A stretch of 64,000 nucleotides of DNA from Luteimonas galliterrae. Its GTDB lineage: Bacteria; Pseudomonadota; Gammaproteobacteria; Xanthomonadales; Xanthomonadaceae. This document shows, in pieces, positions 51,847 through 59,694 of this stretch; position 1 is the stretch's first letter; every line of letters starts with the position of its first letter. Below the pieces are notes generated by a model. It was not told the DNA's origin. It ran no database searches and saw only the letters and a program-made list of their open reading frames with translations. Position numbers and translations under genes: made by a program. The stretch lies in NCBI RefSeq assembly GCF_023374055.1, contig NZ_JAMBEP010000001.1:868001-932000 (forward strand). Reading direction: 5' to 3'.

Positions 51847-53889
51847 ATGCTGCCTGAACTCGGCCAAATCGCACTGATCCTGGCGATGCTCATCGCCGCC
51901 TTGCAGGCGGCATTGCCGCTGGTCGGCGCGCAGCGCGGCATCGATGCGTGGATGGCGGTCGCGCGGCCGGCGGCCTACGCGCAGCTGTCGTTGGTGCTGC
52001 TGGCGTTCGCCATCCTCACCTACGGCTTCGTGACCCAGGATTTCTCGCTGCAGTACGTCGCCGAGAACTCCAATTCGCTATTGCCGGTGGTATACCGCTA
52101 CACCGCGGTCTGGGGCGCGCACGAAGGTTCGTTGCTGCTGTGGGCGCTGATCCTGGCCTTGTGGACCGGGGCGGTGGCGTACTTCTCGAAATCGTTGCCC
52201 GCACCGGTGATCGCGCGCGTGCTCGGCGTGCTGGGCTTGGTCACGGTCGGTTTCCTGGCCTTCCTGATCTTCACCAGCAATCCCTTCCTGCGTTTGCTGC
52301 CGGCCGCCGCCGAGGGCCGCGACCTGAATCCGCTGTTGCAGGACCCGGGCATGATCATCCATCCGCCGATGCTGTACGTCGGTTACGTGGGTTTCGCGGT
52401 GCCGTTCGCGTTCGCCATCGCCGCGCTGCTCGACGGCCGCATCGATGCGCGCTGGCTGCGCTGGACGCGGCCGTGGACCAATGTCGCGTGGGCCTTCCTC
52501 ACCACCGGTATCGCGCTCGGCAGCTGGTGGGCGTATTACGAATTGGGCTGGGGCGGCTGGTGGTTCTGGGATCCGGTCGAAAACGCCAGCTTCATGCCTT
52601 GGCTGGCCGGCACCGCCTTGCTGCATTCGCAGGCCGTCACCGAAAAACGCGGCAGCTTCGCCAGTTGGACGCTGCTGCTGGCCATCGCTACGTTCTCGCT
52701 GTCGTTGCTGGGCACTTTCCTTGTGCGCTCGGGCGTGCTGACCAGCGTGCATGCGTTCGCGGCCGATCCTTCGCGCGGGCTTTTCATCCTGATCTTCCTC
52801 GGCATCGTCATCGGCGGCTCGCTGCTGCTGTACGCCTTGCGCTCGCCGGCCAAGGACGAGGGCAAGCCTTTCGCCGCGGCATCGCGCGAAACCCTGCTGC
52901 TGGCCAACAATCTGCTGCTGGTCGCCGCCTGCGGCATGGTGTTGCTCGGCACGTTGTATCCGCTGCTGGCCGATGCGCTGGAGCTGGGCAAGATTTCCGT
53001 CGGCCCGCCGTATTTCTCGTTGCTTTTCGTGTTGCTGATGGCGCCGCTGGTGCTGCTGTTGCCGTTCGGTCCGGTGTCGCGCTGGCAGCGCGAGGAAGTG
53101 TCGCGTCCGATGAGGATGCTCGTGCCGTGGCTGGGACTCGCGCTCGGCATCGGCATCGCCGCGTTCTTCCTGGCGCCGCAGGGCCCGTTGAAGACCGCGG
53201 CCGGGCTTGCCGCAGCCGCCTGGGTCGCGGCCGGAACGTTGCGCTTCCTCTGGACGCGTTTGTCAGGCAACGGCGCGCGTTTCACCGCCGAAATGCTGGG
53301 CATGACGCTGGCGCACGTCGGCATCGCAGTTTTTCTGGTCGGCGCCTTGCTGACTGAGGGCCTCAGCCAACAGCGCGAGCTCGCGCTGGCGCCGGGCCAA
53401 TCGGTCGAGCTGGGCCGCTACGCATTCCGCTTCGACGGCGCGACGCACCACGAAGGCCCCAACTACGTCGCAGACCGCGGCACCGTGCAGGTGCTGCGCG
53501 ACGACGTGCCGCTGACCACGCTGCACCCCGAGAAACGCAGCTACGCCAGCGGCGGCCAGGTAATGACCGAGGCAGACATCGCGCCCGGCGTCTTCCGCGA
53601 CCTGTACGTGGCGCTCGGCGAACCGCTGGGCAACGATGCCTGGGCCGTGCGCGTGCACGTGAAACCGTTCGTTCGCTGGATCTGGTTCGGCGCGGCATTG
53701 ATGGCATTGGGCGGTCTCGTCGCCGCGTCCGATCGCCGTTTTCGCGCGACGCGCAACGATGCCCTCATTAAAGAGCGCGCGGTGAAGCGCGCGCAACCCT
53801 GGGCCGACGGGCCCGACGCCTCTGGCGAAAGCGCGCCGCGCCGCCACGAAGAAAGCATGTCCGACGTATCCGCAGGAGACAGCGACTGA
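51847..53889 (+). CDS. ccmF: Cytochrome c heme lyase subunit CcmF
   Basis: This 680-residue inner-membrane protein has about 14 hydrophobic segments. It contains the heme-handling domain motif GWGGWWFWDPVENASFMPWL and conserved histidines (WGAHEGSLLLW, MIIHPPMLYVGYV, and the later TSVHAF). A periplasmic domain near the C-terminus (FRFDGATHHEGPNYVADRGTV) fits CcmF/CcmK. It attaches heme to apocytochrome c with CcmH and CcmI. The C-terminal 45 residues are hydrophilic. The stop overlaps the ccmG start (TGATG). Confidence 0.95.
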   Translation: MLPELGQIALILAMLIAALQAALPLVGAQRGIDAWMAVARPAAYAQLSLVLLAFAILTYGFVTQDFSLQYVAENSNSLLPVVYRYTAVWGAHEGSLLLWALILALWTGAVAYFSKSLPAPVIARVLGVLGLVTVGFLAFLIFTSNPFLRLLPAAAEGRDLNPLLQDPGMIIHPPMLYVGYVGFAVPFAFAIAALLDGRIDARWLRWTRPWTNVAWAFLTTGIALGSWWAYYELGWGGWWFWDPVENASFMPWLAGTALLHSQAVTEKRGSFASWTLLLAIATFSLSLLGTFLVRSGVLTSVHAFAADPSRGLFILIFLGIVIGGSLLLYALRSPAKDEGKPFAAASRETLLLANNLLLVAACGMVLLGTLYPLLADALELGKISVGPPYFSLLFVLLMAPLVLLLPFGPVSRWQREEVSRPMRMLVPWLGLALGIGIAAFFLAPQGPLKTAAGLAAAAWVAAGTLRFLWTRLSGNGARFTAEMLGMTLAHVGIAVFLVGALLTEGLSQQRELALAPGQSVELGRYAFRFDGATHHEGPNYVADRGTVQVLRDDVPLTTLHPEKRSYASGGQVMTEADIAPGVFRDLYVALGEPLGNDAWAVRVHVKPFVRWIWFGAALMALGGLVAASDRRFRATRNDALIKERAVKRAQPWADGPDASGESAPRRHEESMSDVSAGDSD

Positions 53890-54428
53890 TGAAACGCTGG
53901 TTACCACTGTTCGTTTTCATCGCCTTGGGCGTGCTGCTCGCCGCCGGCGTCTGGCTCAGCCGCAACCCCAACCGCGATGCGCTGCCGTCGCCGCTGATCG
54001 GAAAGCCCGCGCCAGCGTTCGACCTGCCGGTGCTGCACGACCCCGGCCACCGCGTCTCGTCCAGGCAATTGCGCGGCGCCCCGTACGTGATGAACGTCTG
54101 GGGCAGCTGGTGCGCCGAATGCCGCGTCGAGCATCCGGTGCTGACCCGTTTCGCCGAAACCAAGCGCGTGCGCGTGATCGGCTACAACTGGAAGGACGAG
54201 CGCGCCGACGCATTGCGCTGGCTGGAACAGTTCGGCAATCCCTTCTTCGTGGTCGTTACCGACGTGGAAGGCAAGACCGCGATCGACTGGGGCATTTACG
54301 GCGCGCCAGAGACCTTCCTCGTGGATGCGAAAGGCATCGTCCGCTGGAAGCATGTCGGGCCGCTGACCGATACGGTGGTGATGGAAGAGTTGTTGCCGGC
54401 GTTGGAAGCTGCCGAGAGCAAGCGCTGA
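53889..54428 (+). CDS. ccmG: Thiol:disulfide interchange protein CcmG/DsbE
   Basis: This 179-residue membrane-anchored thioredoxin-fold protein has an N-terminal helix (LFVFIALGVLLAAGVWL). The active site is W74-C75-A-E-C78, the cis-Pro-like loop is in YGAPETFLVD, and NVWGSWCAEC is the DsbE form. It keeps the CXXCH cysteines of apocytochrome c, or CcmH, reduced. The gene overlaps ccmF. A triple repeat block separates it from ccmH. Confidence 0.95.
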   Translation: MKRWLPLFVFIALGVLLAAGVWLSRNPNRDALPSPLIGKPAPAFDLPVLHDPGHRVSSRQLRGAPYVMNVWGSWCAECRVEHPVLTRFAETKRVRVIGYNWKDERADALRWLEQFGNPFFVVVTDVEGKTAIDWGIYGAPETFLVDAKGIVRWKHVGPLTDTVVMEELLPALEAAESKR

Positions 54429-54456
54429 TGTCCGCCGCCCACTCTGTCCCAAAAGG

Positions 54457-54596
54457 CGTCATCCCGGCGAAAGCCGGGATCCAGCGCCTTTGCCTTATGC
54501 CGTCATCCCAGCGAAAGCTGGGACCCATTTTGTCTTTGAGCCGTTTCGTTATCGAAGCAGGATCAAAATGGGTCCCAGCTTTCGCTGGGATGACGG
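54457..54596. repeat. Three palindromic units between ccmG and ccmH, supplying the ccmH start
   Basis: Three arms of the GTCATCCCGGCGAAAGCCGGG family lie in a row, the last one inverted. The final GGGATGACGG contains the ATG at 54590 used or usable as the ccmH start, and its GGGA lies five bases before an alternative GTG start at 54596. Confidence 0.9.
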
Positions 54597-55039
54597 TGAA
54601 GAGGTTCGCGCTCTCAATCGTCGCGATGCTCGCGCTTACTGCATCCGTTGCTTATGCCCAAACCCCCACCGACCCCACCCCGCTGCAATTCCAGAACAGC
54701 GTTGAAGAACGCCGCTTCCACGCCCTCGCCGCCGAACTGCGTTGCGTGATGTGCCAGAACCAGTCGCTGGCCGATTCCAACGCGATGATCGCCCACGACC
54801 TGCGCGCCGAAGTGCTCGAACTGATGCGTCAGGGCAAAACCGATGCGCAGATCAAGGCTTTCCTCGCCCAGCGCTACGGCGATTTCGTCCTGTACAAGCC
54901 GCGCGTGGAATCCAAGACCTGGCTGCTGTGGTTCGGCCCGGCCGCGCTGTTGCTGATCGGCGGTTTCGTGGTCTATCGCGTGGTGCGCAGGCGCGGTAGC
55001 GACCTAAGCGTGGCGGCCGACGATAAACAGGAGTGGTGA
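54590..55039 (+). CDS. ccmH: Cytochrome c-type biogenesis protein CcmH (CcmL-like)
   Basis: This protein of about 149 residues has a signal peptide (FALSIVAMLALTASVAYAQ), the redox pair C52-V-M-C55 in LRCVMCQNQSLADSN, and a C-terminal membrane helix (WLLWFGPAALLLIGGFVVY). It reduces apocytochrome cysteines and presents them to CcmF. The start is unusual: the only well-placed initiation codons (ATG 54590, GTG 54596) lie in or at the edge of a palindromic repeat. The stop overlaps the ccmI start (TGATG). Confidence 0.93.
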   Translation: MTVKRFALSIVAMLALTASVAYAQTPTDPTPLQFQNSVEERRFHALAAELRCVMCQNQSLADSNAMIAHDLRAEVLELMRQGKTDAQIKAFLAQRYGDFVLYKPRVESKTWLLWFGPAALLLIGGFVVYRVVRRRGSDLSVAADDKQEW

Positions 55040-56058
55040 TGGCGCTTTTCATCGTCCTCGCCGCCCTGCTGGCGATTCTCGCTGTGGCTTTCGTACTGCG
55101 GCCGCTGTGGCGCAGCCGCCCTGCGTCCGCCGCCGGGTTGACCGGTGCATTGCTGCTGTCGACCGCGGGTCTGTACTGGCTGGTCGGCACGCCGGCCTCG
55201 CTCGACCCGGTAGCGCAGCGCGCACCCGCGAGCATCGAAGAAGCGATCGCCCAACTCGAAGGCGATCTGCAACGCGACCCGCGCCAGATCGACGGCTGGC
55301 GCCTGCTCGGTCGCGCCTATCGCGAGCGGCAGCAACCGGAAAAATCGCGCGATGCCTACGCCAAGGCGGCGGCGCTGGCTCCCGACAACGACGACGTGCA
55401 GGTGGAATACGCCGAATCGCGCGCCCTGGCCAATCCCCAGCATCGCTTCGACCAAGAAGCCGTGGCGTCCTTGGAAGTCGTGCTGAAGCGCTCGCCGCAG
55501 CATCAGCGCGCGCGCTGGTTCCTGGGCATCGCGCAACGTCAGGCCGACAAGCCGGCGGAGGCTGCGCAGACCTGGGAACCATTGCTGGCTATGGTCGATG
55601 AGAACACCGCCGCCACGCTGCGCCCGCAGATCGACGCCGCACGCACCGCCGCAGGCTTGCCGCCCTTGCCGGCCGCCGAAAAGAATGCGCAGCCTGCGGC
55701 CGGCGCTACGGCGCTGACCGTCAAAGTGTCGCTCGACCCCGATTTCGCTTCGCGCGTGCGCCTGCGCGGCGACGCGAGCGTGTTCGTGATCGCACGCAAA
55801 CCCGGCGGCCCACCGATGCCGGTCGCGGTCGAAAAGCATTCGCTCCAGGAATTGCCGCTGACCGTCGTGCTCGACGACGCGGACGGCCCGATGCCTACCC
55901 AGAAGCTGTCCGCGCTGCAGGAAGTCGAGATCGTCGCGCGCTTGTCGGCCAGCGGCAACGCTATGCGGCAAGAAGGCGACCTGGAATCGGAACCGATGCG
56001 GGTGGCGTTGCCGGCGAAGCAGCCGGTGGAGCTGGTGATCGGCGCCAAATCCTTATGA
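55039..56058 (+). CDS. ccmI: Cytochrome c maturation TPR protein CcmI (CycH)
   Basis: This 339-residue protein has two N-terminal membrane helices and TPR-like repeats at about 70-190 (WRLLGRAYRERQQPEKSRDAYAKAAALAPDNDDVQVEYAE). A C-terminal beta domain (about 225-339, LTVKVSLDPDFASRVRLRGDASVFVIARK) is typical of CycH proteins. It chaperones apocytochrome c to the CcmFH lyase. The ATG at 55039 overlaps the ccmH stop. It is the last gene of the ccm run. Confidence 0.93.
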   Translation: MALFIVLAALLAILAVAFVLRPLWRSRPASAAGLTGALLLSTAGLYWLVGTPASLDPVAQRAPASIEEAIAQLEGDLQRDPRQIDGWRLLGRAYRERQQPEKSRDAYAKAAALAPDNDDVQVEYAESRALANPQHRFDQEAVASLEVVLKRSPQHQRARWFLGIAQRQADKPAEAAQTWEPLLAMVDENTAATLRPQIDAARTAAGLPPLPAAEKNAQPAAGATALTVKVSLDPDFASRVRLRGDASVFVIARKPGGPPMPVAVEKHSLQELPLTVVLDDADGPMPTQKLSALQEVEIVARLSASGNAMRQEGDLESEPMRVALPAKQPVELVIGAKSL

Positions 56059-56062
56059 AAGC

Positions 56063-56160
56063 GGCTTTTCGTGGGAGCGGCTTCAGCCGCGAGCTTTTTT
56101 CACACCGGTGCATGCGCCTAAGATCAAGAGCTCGCGGCTGAAGCCGCTCCCACGAAAAGC
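56063..56160. repeat. Palindromic repeat pair between ccmI and metX
   Basis: GCTTTTCGTGGGAGCGGCTT at the left and its inverted copy AAGCCGCTCCCACGAAAAGC at the right, separated by about 40 bases. Nearly identical to the element read within the S9 peptidase gene at 6963-7056. Confidence 0.92.
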
Positions 56161-56178
56161 AACACATTAAACTGGCCC

Positions 56179-57294
56179 ATGACCGAATTCATCCCCCCAG
56201 GCACCCGCTTCGCCACCTTGCCCTCGCCTTTTCCGATGAAACGCGGCGGCGAACTGCACGGCGCGCGCATCGCCTACGAAACCTGGGGCGCATTGAACGC
56301 AGCGCGGGACAATGCGGTGCTGATCGTCACCGGCCTGTCGCCCGATGCGCACGCGGCCGCCAACGAAGGCGACCCCGAAGCCGGCTGGTGGGAAGCGATG
56401 CTCGGCCCCGGCAAGCCCATCGACAGCGATCGCTGGTTCGTGGTTTGCGTCAATTCGCTCGGCAGTTGCAAGGGCTCCACGGGTCCCGCGTCGGTGAACC
56501 CCGATACCGGCGATCTCTACCGCCTCGCCTTTCCGGAGTTGTCCATCGAGGACATCGCCGACGCCGCCGTGCACGTGGCGCGCTCGCTGGGCATCGAGCA
56601 GCTGGCCTGCGTCATAGGCAATTCGATGGGCGGCATGACCGCGCTCGCCTTGCTGGCGCGGCATCCGTCGTTCGCGCGCAGCCATATCAATATCTCCGGC
56701 GCGGCGCGCGCGCTGCCGTTCTCGATCGCGATCCGCTCGCTGCAGCGCGAGGCCATCCGCCTGGATCCGAAGTGGAACAACGGCCGTTACGACGAGCAGA
56801 ACTACCCCGAAAGCGGCATGCGCATGGCGCGCAAGCTCGGCGTGATCACCTATCGCTCGGCGCTGGAATGGGACGGCCGCTTCGGCCGCGTCCGGCTGGA
56901 TTCGGACCGGCGCGACGACGAGGATCCGTTCGGCCTGGAATTCGAGGTGGAAAGCTATCTCGAAGGCCACGCCCGCCGCTTCGTGCGGCGCTTCGACCCG
57001 AACTGCTATCTCTATCTCAGCCGCTGCATGGATTGGTTCGACCTGGGCGAATCCTGCGGCGGATCCGCGGACGATGGTTTGGCGCGGATCCGTATCGGCC
57101 GCGCATTGGCCATCGGCGTGCATACCGACATCCTGTTCCCGCTGCAGCAGCAACAGCAGATCGCCGATGGGCTGCGCGCCGGCGGCAATCAGGCCGCCTT
57201 CCTAGCGCTGGAGTCGCCGCAGGGCCATGACGCCTTCCTGGTGGATATCGACCGGTTCGGGCCGGCTGTCTCCGGGTTCCTGGCCATGCTCTAA
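56179..57294 (+). CDS. metX: MetX-family homoserine/serine O-acyltransferase
   Basis: This 371-residue alpha/beta hydrolase has the nucleophile Ser149 in IGNSMGGM, with Asp and His toward the C-terminus (VHTDILFP and GHDAFLVD). Family stretches are IAYETWGALN, NSLGSCKGSTGPASVNP and SYLEGHA. MetX acylates homoserine for methionine synthesis. Xanthomonadales members of this family have been shown to act as serine O-succinyltransferases, and the variant LSPDAHAA (usual: LTGDSHVAG) here fits that subgroup, though I cannot confirm it. The following gene is cysteine dioxygenase, so a cysteine role makes sense. Confidence 0.88.
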   Translation: MTEFIPPGTRFATLPSPFPMKRGGELHGARIAYETWGALNAARDNAVLIVTGLSPDAHAAANEGDPEAGWWEAMLGPGKPIDSDRWFVVCVNSLGSCKGSTGPASVNPDTGDLYRLAFPELSIEDIADAAVHVARSLGIEQLACVIGNSMGGMTALALLARHPSFARSHINISGAARALPFSIAIRSLQREAIRLDPKWNNGRYDEQNYPESGMRMARKLGVITYRSALEWDGRFGRVRLDSDRRDDEDPFGLEFEVESYLEGHARRFVRRFDPNCYLYLSRCMDWFDLGESCGGSADDGLARIRIGRALAIGVHTDILFPLQQQQQIADGLRAGGNQAAFLALESPQGHDAFLVDIDRFGPAVSGFLAML

Positions 57295-57402
57295 CCCCTT
57301 CCCCTTCAAGGGGAAGGCTGGGATGGGGATGGTTTTGAGCTCCACCTCAGCTACCGGGATTAAAACCATCCCCACCCAGCCCTCCCCTTGAAGGGCAGGG
57401 CT
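57295..57402. repeat. Palindromic repeat pair between metX and cdo
   Basis: CCCCTTCCCCTTCAAGGGGA (left) with an inverted partner ending CCCCTTGAAGGGCAGGG, also sharing GGATGGGGATGGTTTT/AAAACCATCCCCACCC. It fills most of the 178-base gap. Confidence 0.88.
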
Positions 57403-57472
57403 TTAATGCGCCGTTCCGGCCGGTAATTCGCGACGGCGAGCGAATGCCCGGCCACGGCGTTAGAATGCCCGT

Positions 57473-58072
57473 ATGAACGCCATCCAGTCTGACTGTCACA
57501 GCGTCGAATTCCAGGGTCGCGACAAGCTGGTCGCCGCGGTCGACGCCGCCGTCGCGCAAGCCGACGAGCACGCCGTCACCGCCGCGCTGCGCAACAGCCT
57601 GTGCGCGCTGATCCGCGATCCGGACGTGCATCTCCCCGACTGCGTGTTCGAACCCATCGAAGACCATTACGCGCGCCGCGAGATCTACCGCAGCCCGGAG
57701 CACGGCTACAGCGTCGTGGCGATGACCTGGGGCCCCGGCCAAGGTACGCCGATCCACGATCATTCCGGCTTGTGGTGCGTGGAAGGCGTCTGGGACGGCG
57801 AACTGGAAATCACGCAGTACGAATTGCTGGAACGCGAAGGCGACCGCTTCCGCTTCCGCGCCGCCGGCGGCATGCACGCCGGCCCCGGCAGCGCAGGCAG
57901 CCTGATTCCGCCGCACGAATACCACACCATCGGCAACGCCAGCGCCGACCGCGTCGCGGTATCGCTGCATATCTACAAGGCGCCGATGGAGTGCTGCTCC
58001 AAGTTCCAGCCGCAGTCGGGCGAGTGGTTCTTGCGCACCGACAGCGAGTTGCGGACCGACGAAGCGGCCTGA
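57473..58072 (+). CDS. Cysteine dioxygenase
   Basis: This 199-residue cupin oxidises cysteine to cysteine sulfinate with iron and O2. The metal ligands are His95 and His97 in TPIHDHSG and His166 in VSLHIY. Cys102 lies five residues after the second histidine, the spacing of the Cys that forms a Cys-Tyr crosslink in animal enzymes; many bacterial members have Gly there. Family context YSVVAMTWGPGQGTPIHDHS is clear. It would degrade surplus cysteine to sulfinoalanine and eventually sulfite. Confidence 0.9.
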   Translation: MNAIQSDCHSVEFQGRDKLVAAVDAAVAQADEHAVTAALRNSLCALIRDPDVHLPDCVFEPIEDHYARREIYRSPEHGYSVVAMTWGPGQGTPIHDHSGLWCVEGVWDGELEITQYELLEREGDRFRFRAAGGMHAGPGSAGSLIPPHEYHTIGNASADRVAVSLHIYKAPMECCSKFQPQSGEWFLRTDSELRTDEAA

Positions 58073-58130
58073 GCCGAACCGTTCGTATCCGCCTGGCGCG
58101 GACGCCATCCGCCACCGAACAGGTAGCCCG

Positions 58131-58583
58131 ATGCTGACCGATCTTCTGCTGGCTTCGTTCCACCATCTGCTGTTTTTCGGCTTGATCTCGATGCTGGTCA
58201 CCCAATCGGTGCTGCTGGCCCGCCCGATCGACGCCGCCGCGCTCGAGCGCCTGCGCGGCGTGGACCGCGGCTACGGCATCGTCGCGGTACTGCTGCTGGC
58301 GGTCGGCTTCGCCCGGGTCTTCCATGGCATGAAGGGCTACGACTTCTATCTGCACAATCCCTGGTTCCATGCCAAGGTCGGCGCTTTCCTGCTGGCCGCC
58401 GTGCTGTCGATCTGGCCGACGCTGCGCTTCCTGCGCTGGCGCAAGGCCCTGAAGGCAGATCCGGCCTTCGTCCCGCCCGCCGCGGAAGTCGCCGGCCTGA
58501 GCCGGATCATCCGCTTCGAGCTGATGCTGATCGCGGTGATCCTGGTCTGCGCCGCGGCCATGGCCCGCTACGGCGGTTTCTAG
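58131..58583 (+). CDS. DUF2214-family membrane protein
   Basis: This 150-residue protein has four hydrophobic segments and conserved histidines in LLASFHHLLFFGL and YLHNPWFHAKVGAFLLAA, the DUF2214 pattern. The histidines in membrane helices could bind heme or metal. It lies 58 bases after cysteine dioxygenase and before the tRNA gene. Function is unknown. Confidence 0.8.
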   Translation: MLTDLLLASFHHLLFFGLISMLVTQSVLLARPIDAAALERLRGVDRGYGIVAVLLLAVGFARVFHGMKGYDFYLHNPWFHAKVGAFLLAAVLSIWPTLRFLRWRKALKADPAFVPPAAEVAGLSRIIRFELMLIAVILVCAAAMARYGGF

Positions 58584-58618
58584 CCCTCTCCCGCTTGCGG
58601 AAGAGGGTTGGGTGAGGG
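58584..58618. repeat. Palindromic unit just after the DUF2214 gene
   Basis: CCCTCTCCCGCTTGCGGAAG then AGGGTTGGGTGAGGG. Same family as the inner element at 49369-49404. It could serve as terminator for the upstream gene. Confidence 0.7.
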
Positions 58619-58662
58619 CGAGTCGCGATGACCTGGCCCACTCCGCTATACTTTGCGGCCGC

Positions 58663-58749
58663 GCCGAAGTGGCGGAATCGGTAGACGCAGCGGACTCAAA
58701 ATCCGCCGCCCTTAAAAGCGTGTGGGTTCGAGTCCCACCTTCGGCACCA
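58663..58749 (+). tRNA. tRNA-Leu (anticodon CAA)
   Basis: An 87-base cloverleaf: acceptor GCCGAAG pairs with CTTCGGC, followed by A and an encoded CCA. The D-arm is GGCGGAATCGGTAGACGC. The anticodon stem GCGGA/TCCGC carries loop CTCAAAA, giving CAA. The long variable arm (CCGCCCTTAAAAGCG) is typical of tRNA-Leu, and the T-arm is GTGGG-TTCGAGT-CCCAC. Its 3' end is duplicated at 61243-61281, marking it as the integration point of a small island. Confidence 0.95.
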
Positions 58750-58761
58750 AGAAAAACAAGA

Positions 58762-58795
58762 GCTTAGCCGCGAGGCTAGGCCCTTTCCTTTTGGG
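58762..58795 (+). terminator. Terminator-like hairpin after tRNA-Leu
   Basis: GCTTAGCC-GCGA-GGCTAGGC with one wobble pair, followed by a pyrimidine tract CCTTTCCTTTT. A related but stronger hairpin lies after the second tRNA-Leu end at 61286. Confidence 0.7.
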
Positions 58796-58866
58796 CAACC
58801 GCAGATTTATACATGCTTTGTAACTCCGCTTAAGGCGGCCTAGCAGATCGGCAGTTTAAGCACGTC

Positions 58867-59115
58867 TTATTTGCCGCGACCTGGCTTCTGCGTGAGCGCC
58901 GAACCCGCCGCAGTCTTCGCTGATTTGCTTGTACCGGCGCCGCGCAGGGCCTTAGAGGCAGCAGACGCGGCGCCGCCTGACGTTGACTTTGAATTGCTGC
59001 GCTGACTTAGCGCAGAGCCTGCTGCGCTTTTCGCAGACTTACTAGATCCGCTTTCGCGCAGAACCTTAGACGCTGCGCTCGCAGCACGCTTACTTGTTTG
59101 CTCTGACTTCGCCAT
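58867..59115 (-). CDS. Small Ser/Ala/Lys-rich protein with twin repeats, 82 residues
   Basis: Two tandem copies of a unit of about 33 residues, of the form ASAASKxLRxxGxSKSAKxAAGSALxQ, follow a short basic N-terminus and are followed by KPGRGK. The protein is strongly basic and without hydrophobic core segments, so it may bind nucleic acid or be largely unstructured. Its start overlaps the end of the upstream gene by 26 bases in a different frame, so the two are translationally linked. Proteins of this pattern occur as unannotated small genes in other bacteria; no function is known to me. Confidence 0.7.
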   Translation of the reverse strand: MAKSEQTSKRAASAASKVLRESGSSKSAKSAAGSALSQRSNSKSTSGGAASAASKALRGAGTSKSAKTAAGSALTQKPGRGK

Positions 59116-59605
59116 CGTTCAACTCCAATGTTTGTTTAAGTTTTGAAGATATATCACTGGTTGACGGCTCATTGAACAGCAAGAACGCCAGCCATATCAG
59201 AAGAGCTGCAAAAATAAACGAACTCAGGATGCCGCTTCCTAGATTCATGAAGAACTGTGGCCAGAATCGCTTTAAATCCTTGATGGCGCCAACAACAATG
59301 CCGTTTTCGATATCTTTCCGATACGTCGCATCAAATTCCTCAACCGCCTCTGCACCGTAAGCCTCTAACGCAGACTCTGCCTCACCTTTCGCACGGATCA
59401 AAACACTCTGCGGTTGCGATGCATACCAATCATCAATCTGTGCAGAAGTTGGGCGCTTTCCTGTGGTATCTAGCTTGTGCTTGATCCATTCAATGCGCTG
59501 CTCCTCAACAATTGCAAAAGCCACTAAACCAAGCAGCCAACTTTGATTAGACTCCTCAACCAGCTCCCTATAGATGTCATCCGAGCTGGTGTACTTAATA
59601 GCCAT
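59090..59605 (-). CDS. Hypothetical protein with one membrane-spanning pair near the C-terminus, 171 residues
   Basis: The N-terminal two thirds are soluble and helical (SSDDIYRELVEESNQSWLLGLVAFAIVEEQRIEWIKHKL). A strong hydrophobic stretch follows (ILSSFIFAALLIWLAFLLF), with a short polar tail. NQSWLLGLVAFAIVEEQ near the N-terminus suggests a helix that may pack with the membrane. Composition is clearly AT-richer than the flanking chromosome. It lies in the tRNA-Leu island between the twin-repeat protein and the 218-residue protein. No family was recognised. Confidence 0.65.
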   Translation of the reverse strand: MAIKYTSSDDIYRELVEESNQSWLLGLVAFAIVEEQRIEWIKHKLDTTGKRPTSAQIDDWYASQPQSVLIRAKGEAESALEAYGAEAVEEFDATYRKDIENGIVVGAIKDLKRFWPQFFMNLGSGILSSFIFAALLIWLAFLLFNEPSTSDISSKLKQTLELNDGEVRANK

Positions 59606-59653
59606 TTAGTACCCCTGAGAATACGACAAACGCTACCGATATGACGTTAAATG

Positions 59654-59688
59654 CCCCTGCTCATGTACGCCATGGATGTGAGCAGGGG
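59654..59688 (-). terminator. Stem-loop downstream of the 218-residue gene
   Basis: A perfect 10-bp stem CCCCTGCTCA with TGAGCAGGGG and a 15-base loop lies directly after the stop of the 59695-60351 gene on the minus strand. There is no U-run on the minus strand (GCATTTAACG), so it may be a weak terminator or processing site between island genes. Confidence 0.6.
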
Positions 59689-59694
59689 ATAACT

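Noticed and set aside
49291-56160. Possible CRISPR array made of the repeated palindromes
   Set aside because: Repeats belong to several families, are irregularly spaced around genes and occur mostly as inverted pairs; no cas genes are present.
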